From assembly GCF_009870125.1 (NCBI RefSeq), contig NC_046683.1, forward strand, positions 43,043,869 to 43,107,868: a stretch of 64,000 nucleotides of DNA, in the 5' to 3' direction. Below the pieces are notes generated by a model that worked only from the letters and a program-made list of their open reading frames with translations, was not told where the DNA came from and ran no database searches. This DNA is from Drosophila pseudoobscura (taxonomy: Eukaryota > Arthropoda > Insecta > Diptera > Drosophilidae). Position numbers and translations under genes: made by a program. Shown piece by piece: positions 45,059 through 56,161 of this stretch (its first letter is position 1; each line of letters begins with the position of its first letter).

Positions 45059-46858
45059 TCAATCGTCGCTGATCACGTCCTTGCGCGCCTTGAAGTTCCT
45101 CCATGAGCCGTTGGTGCAAACGCCCGCGCCACGCCACCAGTCGTTGAGGTCGCCGTACCAGCGCGGCCTGCGCAGCTGCTCCTCGTTGTGGAGCGTGGCG
45201 CAGACCCGGCACCAGTAGTACGTGTTGATAAACTCACCCGTGCCCTTCCACTTGAAGTACGAGTTGTAGAGTTCGTCGTCCCCGTCGAGAATACGCAGGT
45301 ATTCGGCCAACTCCTTGGGCGAGGCAAACTCATCCACGTGTATGTATGAGCGACGCGGGGCACTCACCTCGTAATCCTCCGGGCGGGCACCCATCACGAT
45401 TGGCAGCACCCGCCGGTTGAGGGCATTCACAAAGAATTTCTCCGTGATGTAGTCCTTGCAGTTGGAGTTTTCGAATGCCAGGTAGAACTTGTAATCGTTG
45501 TCGAGTATCTCGAAGCATTTGTCTGCCGTGCTACGCGAGCACTTGAAGTTGCCGCAGGCTCCATATATGTCAACCTGTTGGGACAAGCCACAAAGGACAA
45601 GGATAGTAAGTATCTTCACGAGATCCTATCGAATCCCATATCTACCTCGATGTGTTTTTGCAGCTCGTGGGCATACTGGAGTCGCCCATTCCTGGCGCCA
45701 CAATTGGAAACGAACCAGGCCACTTTCTTCGTTTTGTTGACGGCGTAGTTGTGATCCTGCTCCTGCTGCTGGACTTTGGTGTCGTAGTACTGCCACTTCT
45801 CATAGGGCGCCACGATGGTGCTGTCACGTCTGCTCGTAAAGGAAAAAAGAAACAAACCAAGAAGCGTATAAGTCTCAGAAAGAACAGAAACAGTGGCTAA
45901 AGAGTAGGTAGGTGTCACCTGTAGGTGGCCGTCCAGTTGATGGCATCGGGTGCCTTGACATTCTGCGTGTGATAGGGGCACTCCAGATAGTAGAGCATGC
46001 TGACCTGCTTGGCATTGCTGGGACGGCGTATTGCCGTGGGAATGTAGTGGTCTTTGTATAGGATCATGTCGGCCGTACTGGCAAACTCCCGATTGGCAGT
46101 CAGCTCGCATGTATCCACCGGACACTTGGCTCTCAGGAAGACATCGCGCCCCTTCTTCACATTCCACGGACCCAGGCCGTTGTAGAGGAGGATGGTTTTC
46201 AGCTTGCCACTGGCCTTGATTTGCTCGTAGTTGTGCGGCACGTACATCAGCTGGTTGACAATGCGGTCGCTGTGCGAATCCTGATGCGGCAGCAGCTTGG
46301 GTGCGTACCGCTTGCGTGCCCGCCGATTGCTGTAGGTCTTGGCCGGGCGTGGATGGTATTCACCATTGCGGAAGAACCAGAGCTTGGCTGTGGTCGGCTC
46401 CGGCTCCGGCTCCAGCTCCGGCTCCAGATGTTGGTCGGCGTCTATATCCTCCTCCTCTATATCCTCCGTCTGCTGACCCTCCAACGCTAAAGCCTCTGCT
46501 CCTGCTGCTTTCGAGGGCGAAGTGGCGACTATAGGCCTATCGGCTGGAGTGGAGCTAGATGTCTCAGGCCGTTTGCTGAGCTCCTCGGATCCGGCGAGGT
46601 CCGCGTCCGGTGAGGGGAATTGTTGCACCTTCTGCTGGTGTTGCTGAGTGGTCAGCGGGGCTGTTCGGGGATTGCGGGTCTTCCATATCTCGTTTTCCCT
46701 GGGGGATAGATTGTGTTATTGCGATTCGTGTTTAGATTGGGGCTAACGATGGGTATCGTATCCATTACTCACTTGAGATTGAAACCAAATATGAGCAGGA
46801 GAGCGCAGATCAGTGTGAAATAAAAATACTTTTTCAGTGATATTTTTGGTCGTCGCAT
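45059..46858 (-). CDS. FucTA: FucTA, core alpha1,3-fucosyltransferase (GT10)
   Basis: Four minus-strand exons, 46773-46858, 45919-46698, 45646-45829 and 45059-45574, join in frame to 521 residues. The protein is type II: a short basic cytosolic tail, then one membrane segment at about residues 11-27 (YFYFTLICALLLIFGF). A long low-complexity stem includes EPELEPEPEPEP. The catalytic half has WFVSNCGARNGR, the donor-site motif FYLAFENSNCKDYITEKFF (about 380-398), a GARPEDYE block and several conserved cysteines. The fly enzyme adds alpha1,3-fucose to the innermost GlcNAc of N-glycans in the Golgi, making the HRP epitope. The stem looks longer than I recall for D. melanogaster (about 500 residues in total), which fits the hexamer-like repeat expansion. 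Confidence 0.94.
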
Positions 46859-48077
46859 GGTGAATTATGTACACTTCTACTTCTCCTTGGAATGGGCTCG
46901 GACCGCAGGTTGGAGGCCGATGAACCGACGTCAGTTGCGTCTTCCACCTTCAGCTACCTTTGTCATTTCGCTGTGCGAAAAGGAAAAGCAAATATTGAAT
47001 TAAACACTCTTCGACTCTTTATCCAATCCTCCAGCCCCTCTGCACAACAACAGCAATAACAATAACAATAACAACGACAACAATGTGGTACTAATTACTC
47101 ATGTTAATTATCTCAGACTCGTTCCACTCTGCTCTAGTTGGGGCTCTGGCTCTGGCTCTGACTCTGGTTCTACTCCATTACTCTCTACATAGAGTCCCAT
47201 CCGTGATGTTTGCTTGCTTAGACTCGCACCGAAAACTGTTTCGACCCAGCGATCGTGCGGCAGTACGAGTACTTACGCGTCCATAAACTGGCCTGTGCAA
47301 TTATATTGTGATACTCGTATGCGGACACAATTCTCCAGGGGATGTGGATTTATTTGATAGTTCGAGCCGTTTAGTCTGATACGATCTGATGCAATCTGAT
47401 ACGATCTGTCGTTAAAGCGCAGCCTAACGAATCCATTCGATTCAAATGGTCGCCATTAGTTCCATTTCGCGTGGCATATTCCGGTCAGCCCTTTCTGTCC
47501 CACGTCTGAGAGTCTGAGTCTGTCAAACGCAATCAATAAGTGCTCGGTATTCAGAATTCTTTAAACTGAATTTTGTACTTCATATTTGCCCTGCCTAAAT
47601 ATCGAAACAGATGGCTATCTGACTGGCTGGTGGATCGAGAGACTGTGTGTGAATCGTTTGTTTTCCACTCATTCGAGTTGTCTCGCCTCGAGAGCTGTGC
47701 CACATCGAGCAGCGGGGCGTATACGTAATAAAAACGAAAGAAGAGGCGGAACCAGCTGTGATTGTTGGATGGGTGCTTGGGTGGATGCCGGAAGGCAGAG
47801 TACGGCAATGAATGAAGTCAAAGCAGGCTACTTACAGCAGCTTTTATGAGTTTGGTTGTAAAGGGCGGCTAATTACGGGTGTGGGAAGAAGTAGGACCGG
47901 GATAGATGCAGCTTCATTTGTGGACACAAACAGGGTCTTATCCCAGGCAGCCCCACTAAGTGTCCATCCGTCTATCACATATCATTTATGGCACTATTTT
48001 GCATCATGTACGAGTCGGCTCTGTCTCTGTCTCTGTGTGTGTGTGTTTTTGCCTCTTGCTCTATCCGTATGCTTGTG

Positions 48078-48079
<2 letters not shown>

Positions 48080-48118
<39 letters not shown>

Positions 48119-48127
48119 TGTGTGTGT
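48080..48127. repeat. (GT)n dinucleotide microsatellite
   Basis: About 24 GT units with a single TA break at 48111-48112. It is the longest dinucleotide run in the window and should vary in length between individuals. Confidence 0.95.
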
Positions 48128-50246
48128 TCTTCTGCCTGCGGTTGCAACATCATTTAAGGATTGAGGTTCCGGGTTGGACGGTGCGCTACTTTGGTAGCTA
48201 TGCAAATAAGCTAGGGGCGAAATATTGGGGTTGGCACTGCACTTAAGTTGACTTCCCCATTCCGCAGTTTAGCCCCACCCCCTACTTCATTTGGGTCTTG
48301 ACTATCGCATTTTGACGTTTTTGACAGGCAAACAGAGTAGAAACAGACAGACAGACGAAATAGAGGAAGCAGTTTGCATGAAAAATATACATACTTACAC
48401 TCAGTCAGTCTTTTTGCAAAAGTAGGACTCCAATAGAGCACAGAGACACGGAAAAAGATATCTATGGACTGATGGGATTGACTGTGGCTAATGTGGCCTC
48501 TTCGGTATGGTATTCTTTACCAGAAATTCAAATGCAGCTGTCCACGATGTTTCACCGCTTTTCACATAATCACTTCGAGATCACAGTATTTTTAATTATT
48601 ATAATACATATCGTACGACATCGTACCAGTAATACTAGTGTTCATGTTCCTAAGCAAAGACTCAGACGAAACTAACCAATTTTTGTACAGCTCTGGTCTA
48701 TTTATTGCATTCAGGCTAATTCTCAACCAACATGTGGGATACGTTTTGAATACGTTTTCCCTATCAGTAGCGAAGACAGGCAAGAAATTTTTAGGAATTC
48801 AGTTGGGGGAGAACCTGAAATTGGAAGTCGATAAGCTGAAAATACATGATAAAATACCAACACTATTTTTCCCGGTACTCAGTCCGTTTATAAGGAATAT
48901 TATTATTTGTGTAACTTATACAATATATGTATTCGTGCACTGCTCTCCTCTATTCTTCTTTTTGCAACTAGTAACAAAAATTATATACTACACCAAATTT
49001 TCTTTGGCTCTTATATGAGTATTTCTGAGATCTTGGTACCCAAAGGAAAACACTTGCGGTCTACAGTTAATAGTCAGTCTTTCAAAGACATTGCGCAACC
49101 CAGCCAATTAAACGATTTCTATACCTAAACTTTTCTAGACGCAACTTTGACAACCCTTCCTGCTTTCGGGCTACGTTCCTAATTAAAATGCTCACATCTA
49201 GTAGGGTGCGGGAGGCGTGACTGTGCCTACTGTCAAGGCACTTGATCTATGACTTTAGTGTGCCAATACGCCTATGTTATGTATATATAGGAGCACACAA
49301 ACAGTGGCTGCTATAAGGGAAGGCTCTCAGCATAGGGGGAGGACCCATGCCCAGCACTTGACTTGCATGCATTGTTGTCCATGGATATCATATCCCGCAG
49401 ACGTTACCCGGGAAATGTCATTTCATTGTTGTCTTCACTCTACACGTTTTGCCCCACCAAGAGCTCTTAGTCGAGGTTAGATTGGGTTAAACCGGCGGCC
49501 CTTTTGAAGGAGGTCATAGATTGGTGGAGCTCCTGGCGAGCCCCACTATTTCTTTGCGGTCGCCTCTACTCATAAAATGTTTATATTTATACTGTCGCAC
49601 CGTCACAGGAGCAGAATGAGGAGCGGGCGGGGAGTCCTGCGAAGCAGGGCCCATCCGGTCGTGTTTCCACCCCGCGCCAGGCCATGCCGCGCTTTACGCA
49701 CGCAGCCTGTCTGTCTGTCTGGCTGCCTGACTGTCTGCCCTGTGCGTTATGTCTGTCCCGCTCTCCATGCATGTATGTATGTACATGTGATGTGTGTGTG
49801 TGTGTTTGGTCTGCGTGCCGTGTATCGTGTGTCTTTCTTGGAACGCAGTTGGCGAGTGCACTTACACAATTGAATCGAAGTTGTTGTTCCTGGTATCGCC
49901 ACTGCTCCACTGCTGCTGCCTTAAACTCCTGCTCTTCCGATGGCTTTGCTAATTCGAACACATTTTTCAGTCTTTGTCATATTTGCACTTTCGAAATTTA
50001 GGCTCCCCAAATTGTTGTTTCAGGATTTTGTTAAATCTTTTTTCCACACATACGAGTGTATTGTATGTCCATACATACATATGTAAATAGTATCTATGAG
50101 GCGCAGAGGGCTGTCCTTTGCCTTTTCACGTAACTTTTGCAACTGCGCTGCCTGCCCACCCAAAGTGTAGCTGCGGCGCTGGCATCGGCATCGGCATCGG
50201 CTGAGCTACGCTACCGTTGCTTTTCACCAGACAGCTGGCACCCGGG

Positions 50247-50289
50247 GAGAGAGAGCGAGAGAGAGTACGAGAGTAAGAGCGAGAGAGTC
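50247..50289. promoter_or_regulatory. GAGA-factor-type site cluster
   Basis: Four GAGAGAGCGAGAG-type words within about 40 bp. Clusters like this are typical GAGA factor (Trl) targets and mark open promoters or enhancers in flies. No gene start is evident next to it, so it could be a distal element of FucTA or Pex3. Confidence 0.4.
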
Positions 50290-51109
50290 ATAGTTTTCGC
50301 ATGCAGTTATCATGAAGCTGTTTAAACATCTAGTTGTGCGTCAAATTATTCTGCTAATTTATATTTGTTTAATACTCGGGAACTGCGCCTAAAAGATGCT
50401 TCAAAAGTTTATTCCCTTACCAAATTGACAAGTATTTTTGTACGTATTGCATTCTGCGCAGGCTCCGCTCTATTACCATTTCACAGCTGTCCTGTCCGGG
50501 GCACCGGGCTTCTTATCAACATTCCCAGGGCGGGTTTCTTTCAGCACCACCCACCCCCTTTGGTGGTGCATGAGAAATGTCCTATCTGTGGTTCTCGTAC
50601 CGGCAATAGTTCCATCTCTCACTTATGTTTTTTGTTTTGCTTCTTAATTTTCTTTCAATTTTTCCATTCATTTGAAATGCCAAAGATCCCCAGTCAGATC
50701 TCACTTTCCCCTTTTATTGTTGGATACATTATTACAATTTCCGTTTATTTTAAAAGGCCTTTCAGTTGCTCGCTTCGTGGGTCCCCGTTTCCACGTCAAC
50801 TTTATCAAAGGATTCCACAATTCGGGAACTTCTTATCGCTACCTTACACACAAGGTTCTGATTAAATATTCTTAAGAGTTAGACTAAATACGGAATTTGG
50901 GACGACAGCATACTCTTACAAACAGGCTTCTGAAAGTATGTTAATGCTCATGTTAAAATTAAACAGGTATACTCGTACATACATATATGTATGCATGAAT
51001 ATAGGTAACCTTACTATACTCTTATGTACATAGGGTTACAATTGTCTTATGGCCATGCTCAGAACAGATCCATACATATGGGTGTTTGTCTATGTGTGAA
51101 TGTCGCAGC

Positions 51110-52270
51110 TTAGGCAGAACTGAAGGTCTCGTAGACATTAGCCCCCAACGTCTTGGACTTCTCCGCCACCAAGTAAAATGAAAGCAGCTGCGTGGGTAAG
51201 TTGGTAGACCGCGCCGAACTGTCATAGCCCCCCGAAGTAATCCCACTGATGATTGGTATCAGCTTGGCCATGGCCATCAAAACCGTGTTGATGTTCAGCA
51301 AGTTGTTATTATCGACCACTTGGCTGCTGGGAAGGGAGGTACTGCTGGAGCCCTGATTGAACTGCTGGGACTGCTGCGTCTCCGCTTGCTTCTGCACTTC
51401 TGCGGTGGGCAGATGGTGCAGAGTCTCGCCAAGGGACTCGGCAATGACATCGCAGGCAAGCACAAAGCCTCGGGTTACATTATGCGTACACACGCTAATG
51501 GCATCCTCACTCTCCAGGAGATCCAGCGTCTCATTGTACATCTGCTGGAGCAACGGCGAGAAGCTGGAACTTTGAGAGGGCAGCAGGTACTTCGTCATCT
51601 TGGAGTTTGGATCTCGGCGAGTGTCCGCATTTATGGCCATTTGCAGAGACCAAAACAGCTGCTCCAGGTCGTTGAGGGAGAGCTGGCGTGAGAGGGGCAT
51701 CGACGACTTTACCACTGCGATTACCTGAGTCCGAATATACCGAACGAGATCTCTGATACCGTCCTCTGTGATGAAGTGACGGATCAGCGAGAGATACTGC
51801 TGCTTAAGCTCGTCAGTGATTCGTGTCTGCTCCGTCGTGATGTCGCGGTAAATGTATCCACCTAAGAGATTCAGTTGCACTCTGAGGGCAATCACCAACA
51901 TAGACGAGGCGTAGACGAACGTGGCCAGGCGGGTGAACGCCACGACCTTCATCTCTTCCCACAGTTCTACTTTGTTTTTTGGATTCTGTCGCAGTTGCTC
52001 GAGCAGCTCGTCCGTGCTGCACTCCCTCAACACAGCGTCACACATCTCCTCGCCCAGGCCCAGGATCACTTGGTTGCAAGTCTTTTCCGTCGACTCGAAG
52101 TGATGCGTGCGCCGCGTCCGCTCGAACATCTCACGCGCCTGTTTCTCGTGAATCTCCACAAGCTTCCGTTGGGCGTACCGTGCCGCACAGTAGGCGCCAC
52201 CCACCAGCACTCCGGTCACGATAAACTTCCGGCGGTGGCGTGACAAGAAGTCCTGCAGGCGTGACAGCAT
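51110..52270 (-). CDS. Pex3: Pex3, peroxisomal membrane biogenesis factor
   Basis: A single uninterrupted minus-strand frame encodes 386 residues, the usual length of animal Pex3. The N terminus MLSRLQDFLSRHRRKFIVTG is basic and followed by a hydrophobic segment at about 15-34, the peroxisomal targeting and membrane anchor. The body carries the family's helical cytosolic domain, with EEMKVVAFTRLATFVYASSM and LNLLGGYIYR. Pex3 recruits Pex19 with its membrane-protein cargo to peroxisomes or to ER sites where they form. It is divergent from the pyroglutamyl-peptidase gene with 1.1 kb between starts. Confidence 0.95.
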   Translation of the reverse strand: MLSRLQDFLSRHRRKFIVTGVLVGGAYCAARYAQRKLVEIHEKQAREMFERTRRTHHFESTEKTCNQVILGLGEEMCDAVLRECSTDELLEQLRQNPKNKVELWEEMKVVAFTRLATFVYASSMLVIALRVQLNLLGGYIYRDITTEQTRITDELKQQYLSLIRHFITEDGIRDLVRYIRTQVIAVVKSSMPLSRQLSLNDLEQLFWSLQMAINADTRRDPNSKMTKYLLPSQSSSFSPLLQQMYNETLDLLESEDAISVCTHNVTRGFVLACDVIAESLGETLHHLPTAEVQKQAETQQSQQFNQGSSSTSLPSSQVVDNNNLLNINTVLMAMAKLIPIISGITSGGYDSSARSTNLPTQLLSFYLVAEKSKTLGANVYETFSSA

Positions 52271-52621
52271 GTTTGTGATTGGAATTGGGCTTTTGTTAAC
52301 TGTTCGATTGCGTCTTCTCCGACCTAGCTAGTGCGTGTGAAAAGCGCCAACTGCTCGTACTACTTTTTCGTCCGCCGGCTGCAGCTCCAAAAGAGACATG
52401 TTCGAAATTAATAAATGTTTAATGTACAAAGTTCATTTGTGTGAGTTAGTTAAGCCCTGACGACGGCGCTGCCGTGGTGCCGTTATTAGTCGCACAGATT
52501 AGATTAGCCGAATTACTTACAAAATTCTGCTAGATCGCTGTGCCCTGGTTGCTGGCTCTTGCCCGCTTTCTATTGATTCGATTGTGAGTTTCGTTGTTGG
52601 TGCATTAGCACGGATTTTTAT

Positions 52622-53163
52622 TTGGAATGTACGTAAATAAATTGTTGATGTTAAAGTGTTTGGTTTGTGGTGTTGGGTTAATCGTTGTAATCGTTATTTT
52701 CTGTTCACCATCCAGAAATTATATTTGTCGTTTTTTATATTCGGTTTAGTGTTACTAGCTAGCTTGGACCCTCAGCCATGAACATATAATTTTAACCGAT
52801 TAATCAATCAATTTTCTGCAAAATTGGACAGTTTTAAGTGCTTCCTTTTATTTGATTGTTTATAAAGTAAGGTTCAAACAAAAAATCAAAACTTGGAATG
52901 TACGTAAATATATTTGTTGTGACCGCGGATTCGATAAAATATACCGTCTTACCCTTACAAATATACCGGCTTAATCGTTCTCTATCCGTGATCGGAAATC
53001 ATATTTCTCGATTTTGATATTCGACTTAATATTACTTGCTAGCTATAACCCTCCGCCCTGAATACATACTTTTATTCGATTAATGAATAAATTTTATATA
53101 AGTCTGGCTAGTTTTAAATCCTCATATTATTGGATTGTTTATAAAATCAAGTTAACCAAAAAA
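52622..53163. repeat. Ancient tandem duplication between Pex3 and the peptidase gene
   Basis: Two direct copies with a period of 271 bp, about 52622-52892 and 52893-53163. Shared blocks in order: TTGGAATGTACGTAAATA, TTAATCGTT, AAATCATATTTSTCG-like sequence, a TATTCGRYTTA-like block, ACTWGCTAGCT, CCCTCMGCC, CGATTAATSAAT and TTGGATTGTTTATAAA in the second copy against TTGATTGTTTATAAA in the first. Divergence is substantial. Nothing codes here. Confidence 0.88.
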
Positions 53164-53404
53164 GGTCATCATTTTTACATAGTAACTACACATGTGCACC
53201 GCACAGTGAGGTGAGTCCATTGCGCGTCTCATTTTTAGTATTTTTTCAATATCAAAGAAAATTGCAAGGTGTATGACGTAGAGAGGGAACGAAATTTCTA
53301 ACACTTTTATCTTTCATGACATCATGAATGTTCACTCACGATTTTCTATTGTTTACATATCAACAGAAGAAGAATATTTATGTATTTAAATTATTGTACA
53401 TACG

Positions 53405-54141
53405 ATGTCGTCGTCGGAACGAAAACTAATTATTGTGTCTGGTTTCGGACCATTTATTGGACATGAGGAAATCAATGCCAGTTGGGAGGCTGTAAAGCTG
53501 CTGCCGGAGCTGCTCACCCACAATGGCATTGAATATGACCTGGAGAAGCGTCTGGTCTCCGTCGAGTACGAAGCAGTGGATGAGGCGTGCGCAGAGATAT
53601 GGAGCCGCCAGCCAGAGGCAAATATATTTTTTTAAACCCTAGATCTTTCACCTGCGATATTGACGTCATTTATTCAACACAGATGGTCATACATGTAGGA
53701 GTATCGGGTATAGCTCAATGCGTTTATGTGGAGAAGCTGGCCTATAACCACAAGTTCCGACGGCCAGACAATTCCGGACAGTATTTGTCCAACGGCAGTT
53801 GTGTCCTCCCGCACAATGGCAAGGCAAATGTACTGCGTTGCGGCCTTGACGTTGATAAGATTGTAGAGGCTGTAAATGCAACATGCGAGGCGTGTGTGGC
53901 CCCCGCAATTCCGAACAACAGTCATAAGTCTTTAGGTGCCACGAGGGCTTCCAAAAATGTGGGCGATTTTCTCTGCGGTTACATATATCTGAAATCTCTC
54001 GACGTGGACTCCAAGCGGAGTTTATTCGTGCATGTCCCCCCTGTAAATAAACCATTTAGTACCGAGCAAACGGCAGATATTGTTTTGAAAATCATCGAAC
54101 AATGTGTGCAACAGGTGGCCGCTTCTGAATGCACAAATTAA
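53405..54141 (+). CDS. Pyroglutamyl-peptidase I (C15 family) with a GC-AG intron
   Basis: Two exons, 53405-53617 (71 codons) and 53683-54141, give 223 residues, the usual size of animal PGP-I. This cytosolic cysteine peptidase removes N-terminal pyroglutamate from peptides. Exon 1 has [22 protein letters not shown], the family start. Exon 2 begins [22 protein letters not shown], with the catalytic Glu in VEK. The catalytic Cys is in [13 protein letters not shown] and the His in FVHVPP, so the triad is intact. The first exon runs into a stop soon after residue 71 unless a 65-nt intron, 53618-53682, is removed. That intron starts GCAAAT and ends ACACAG, and both joints are phase 0. An AATAAA lies at 54314-54319. 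Confidence 0.88.
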
Positions 54142-54607
54142 GTTCCAGTCAATGATAATTACCATTAACTTTCTATAGAAAAGATCCAATATACAACATT
54201 CATGCATACATTAAAGGAGACTTTTACGAATTACTCTTTTTTAATGCCTTATCTCTTTAGGATCATGTGACGAACCGGGAAGTTTAACGATATGCAGACA
54301 ATACAACTCCGAAAATAAATCCATATGTTCCCATTACATTGATTCAACAATAATTTATTATTTTTAAAACAGAGATGAGTTTTATCCGGCAATCCGTTAT
54401 ACCACAAAATATATTAAATATACAAACAAAAAAATCCGCGCATTTCCTTTCTTTTACCGTTGGCAACATTCCAAGTGTTTGGGAATCGAATGCATGAATA
54501 GGCAAAAACATGTTGATCTCAAGAAAGAGTTAAATTGAACAGCTCAAAAGGCTAAATGGATTTCAAAGGAGCTTGGAAAGCAATTTGAACATTAATTGAA
54601 CAATTTA

Positions 54608-55417
54608 TTACATATTAAAGATGTCACTGGGTCTCCTGCGCGACCTTCTGGTCTTGTTTTGAGCTAGATGAATTTGCTTGTATATCGCCTTATCTCCTAG
54701 TTCTCGGTTGCCCAGAATCTTGCCATATCCTTTGATCAGGTGGTATAGTTTCGTGTCTGGTGAAGCAACTATCATATCGTTATTTTTAATATCCTCTTTT
54801 TTGGAAAGAACAGAGGGATACAGCTCTGCTATCTCTGCGTCGATATCGGAATCAAACTGCTCGTCTGTGTCAGTGGAAAGGGGCGCATTCTGTGTGCGTT
54901 TGATGCAGAATTTCTCATAGCGTTTATTGGCTTCCCTTAAGGCCGAGGTCTTTATCTGATTCATGTCCCAGGAAACGTCTAGCTTGGACTTGATTTCATC
55001 GGATATGGTATCGTCATTTTTTGATGAGAAAAGCCTGCCAAACATTTTCTTCAATTCGTCTGAATCCTGTTCGTCAAAGGAGCGAGAGTCTAGTCGATCG
55101 GTTTCCGCCAGAGCGGGGTCCATTTCCCGAATTGAATTTTCCGCGTTGGCTTTAGCTGGAGATTCTTGGTATTGTTTTTGTGATACATCGTTTTGTGGCC
55201 AGTCTTGGAGTGAGTTTTTTTGCGCAAAATTCAGGTCCGGAACATACTGGATATCCTTTGGGAGGTACCCGCGACTCTCCAAGTAACCAATCGGGGATTG
55301 CCAGCTGTCTATGAGGTCTTGGACGATTTTTTTTGCCGGGTTCTGGTAATTGGGAACCTCTAAATTATGCGCAGAGGCGGTATAAAATATTAGAAAATTT
55401 ATAGTGTACAAAATCAT
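54608..55417 (-). CDS. Unrecognised predicted secreted protein, 269 aa
   Basis: A single minus-strand frame starts at a true ATG and ends 54608. The first 16 residues (MILYTINFLIFYTASA) look like a signal peptide with cleavage near ASA/HN. The mature part is hydrophilic and rich in Asp, Glu, Lys and Ser, with no membrane segment, few cysteines and a basic C-terminal RRSRRRPSDIFNM. A central stretch has KKMFGRLFSSKNDD and YEKFCIKRTQN. I do not recognise a family. Length and composition would suit a fast-evolving secreted protein, such as a reproductive-tract protein, but this is only a guess. The polyadenylation hexamer AATAAA (54609-54604) overlaps the stop codon, so the 3' UTR must be very short. 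It is convergent with the peptidase gene and divergent from Pdi. Confidence 0.7.
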   Translation of the reverse strand: MILYTINFLIFYTASAHNLEVPNYQNPAKKIVQDLIDSWQSPIGYLESRGYLPKDIQYVPDLNFAQKNSLQDWPQNDVSQKQYQESPAKANAENSIREMDPALAETDRLDSRSFDEQDSDELKKMFGRLFSSKNDDTISDEIKSKLDVSWDMNQIKTSALREANKRYEKFCIKRTQNAPLSTDTDEQFDSDIDAEIAELYPSVLSKKEDIKNNDMIVASPDTKLYHLIKGYGKILGNRELGDKAIYKQIHLAQNKTRRSRRRPSDIFNM

Positions 55418-55633
55418 TGAAACAGCCGTGTTTAAAAAATCAAATGATATCGATGACTTTTCATTGACAGCTAAGACAGCGGTATACTATATAATTTTTT
55501 TGTATCGGTATATAATGGTATGTACCATAAATCCATTTAATTTCTTTTTTAATTTTATACTTAAGAACATAGGGTATTGTGTCTTTTCCCACCCAAATTT
55601 TCATACATATATCCACTGGACTAGACTTAGACA

Positions 55634-56050
55634 ATTTTAGCGCAGTTCAGGTGAAAGATATCTTGGTAACTTTTCTTGTAAGGAAATAGAATGGTATATA
55701 TAATATCGGTATATTTACGGTATATTTTGCTAATCTGACAGTATATTTCAGTATATTCTGATGGTCAGAAGGTGTATGTAGCGAGTGTGTAGTTATCATG
55801 TTCAATTGTTGATCTCTTTTGCCTAAGCCCCATTTTATAATTTTATAACAATCCAATAATGACAAGTTTTTAAAAATAACCATTTTTTTATCATACTGAT
55901 TAGATTGTCGGATATGAAATATTTTCAGTGCTAAAATCGAAAAACACGATTGAAATAATTCGTCGGTATGTTCACGGTATATTTTGAAAATGATACGGTA
56001 TATTCTGAGCGTCAGACGGTATATAGACGTGGCGCTGTCACTCACCCTCT
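55634..56050. repeat. Modular dispersed repeat, copy B (upstream of Pdi)
   Basis: Begins TTTTAGCGCAGTTCAGGTGAA at 55635-55655, matching 62633-62653 exactly over 21 bp, then AAGATATCTTG as in copy A. Two GGTATATT clusters follow, at 55692-55770 and 55963-56025, around an AT-rich centre. The end is the 24-bp block 56024-56047, identical to the one upstream of ERGIC3. No coding capacity. Confidence 0.7.
55963..56050 (+). promoter_or_regulatory. Probable Pdi core promoter with GGTATATT motifs and GACGTGGC block
   Basis: Four GGTATRT motifs at 55964-56024 match the consensus of fly promoter motif 6. The following GACGTGGCGCTGTCAC block contains ACGTGG, the core of the XBP1/ATF6-type unfolded-protein-response element. 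The Pdi ATG is 115 nt downstream of the block. PDI genes are classical UPR targets, which makes this site plausible, but no binding is shown. Confidence 0.55.
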
Positions 56051-56161
56051 CGCGTCCCGTCAAACCGACAAAACCGACAAACAGAGAACAGAACAGCACC
56101 AGTTGCAACAGAAGTGTGTGATATACCCCAACATATTACTTAGCATATAAAAGTGGCCGCG

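Larger units (their letters stand above)
46859..51109. other. Gene-free interval between FucTA and Pex3
   Basis: No supported gene. It likely contains the FucTA leader and upstream exons. Contents: CAATAA units near 47050-47075, three related CTGATRCRATCTGATACGATC-type words near 47377-47411, a long (GT)n at 48080-48127, AT-rich DNA at 48580-49130 and a GA-rich cluster near 50250-50290. The 3' end of Pex3 lies near 50,950-51,109. A 166-codon plus-strand frame at 50365-50865 has no ATG at its start and no recognisable domain. Confidence 0.5.

Noticed and set aside
48638-49018. 126-codon frame with hydrophobic C terminus
   Set aside because: AT-rich DNA gives hydrophobic codons by chance. No homology was recognised and no splice or promoter signal was seen around it.
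50365-50865. 166-codon plus-strand frame between FucTA and Pex3
   Set aside because: It starts at TTG rather than ATG, has no recognisable domain, and the composition is not gene-like.
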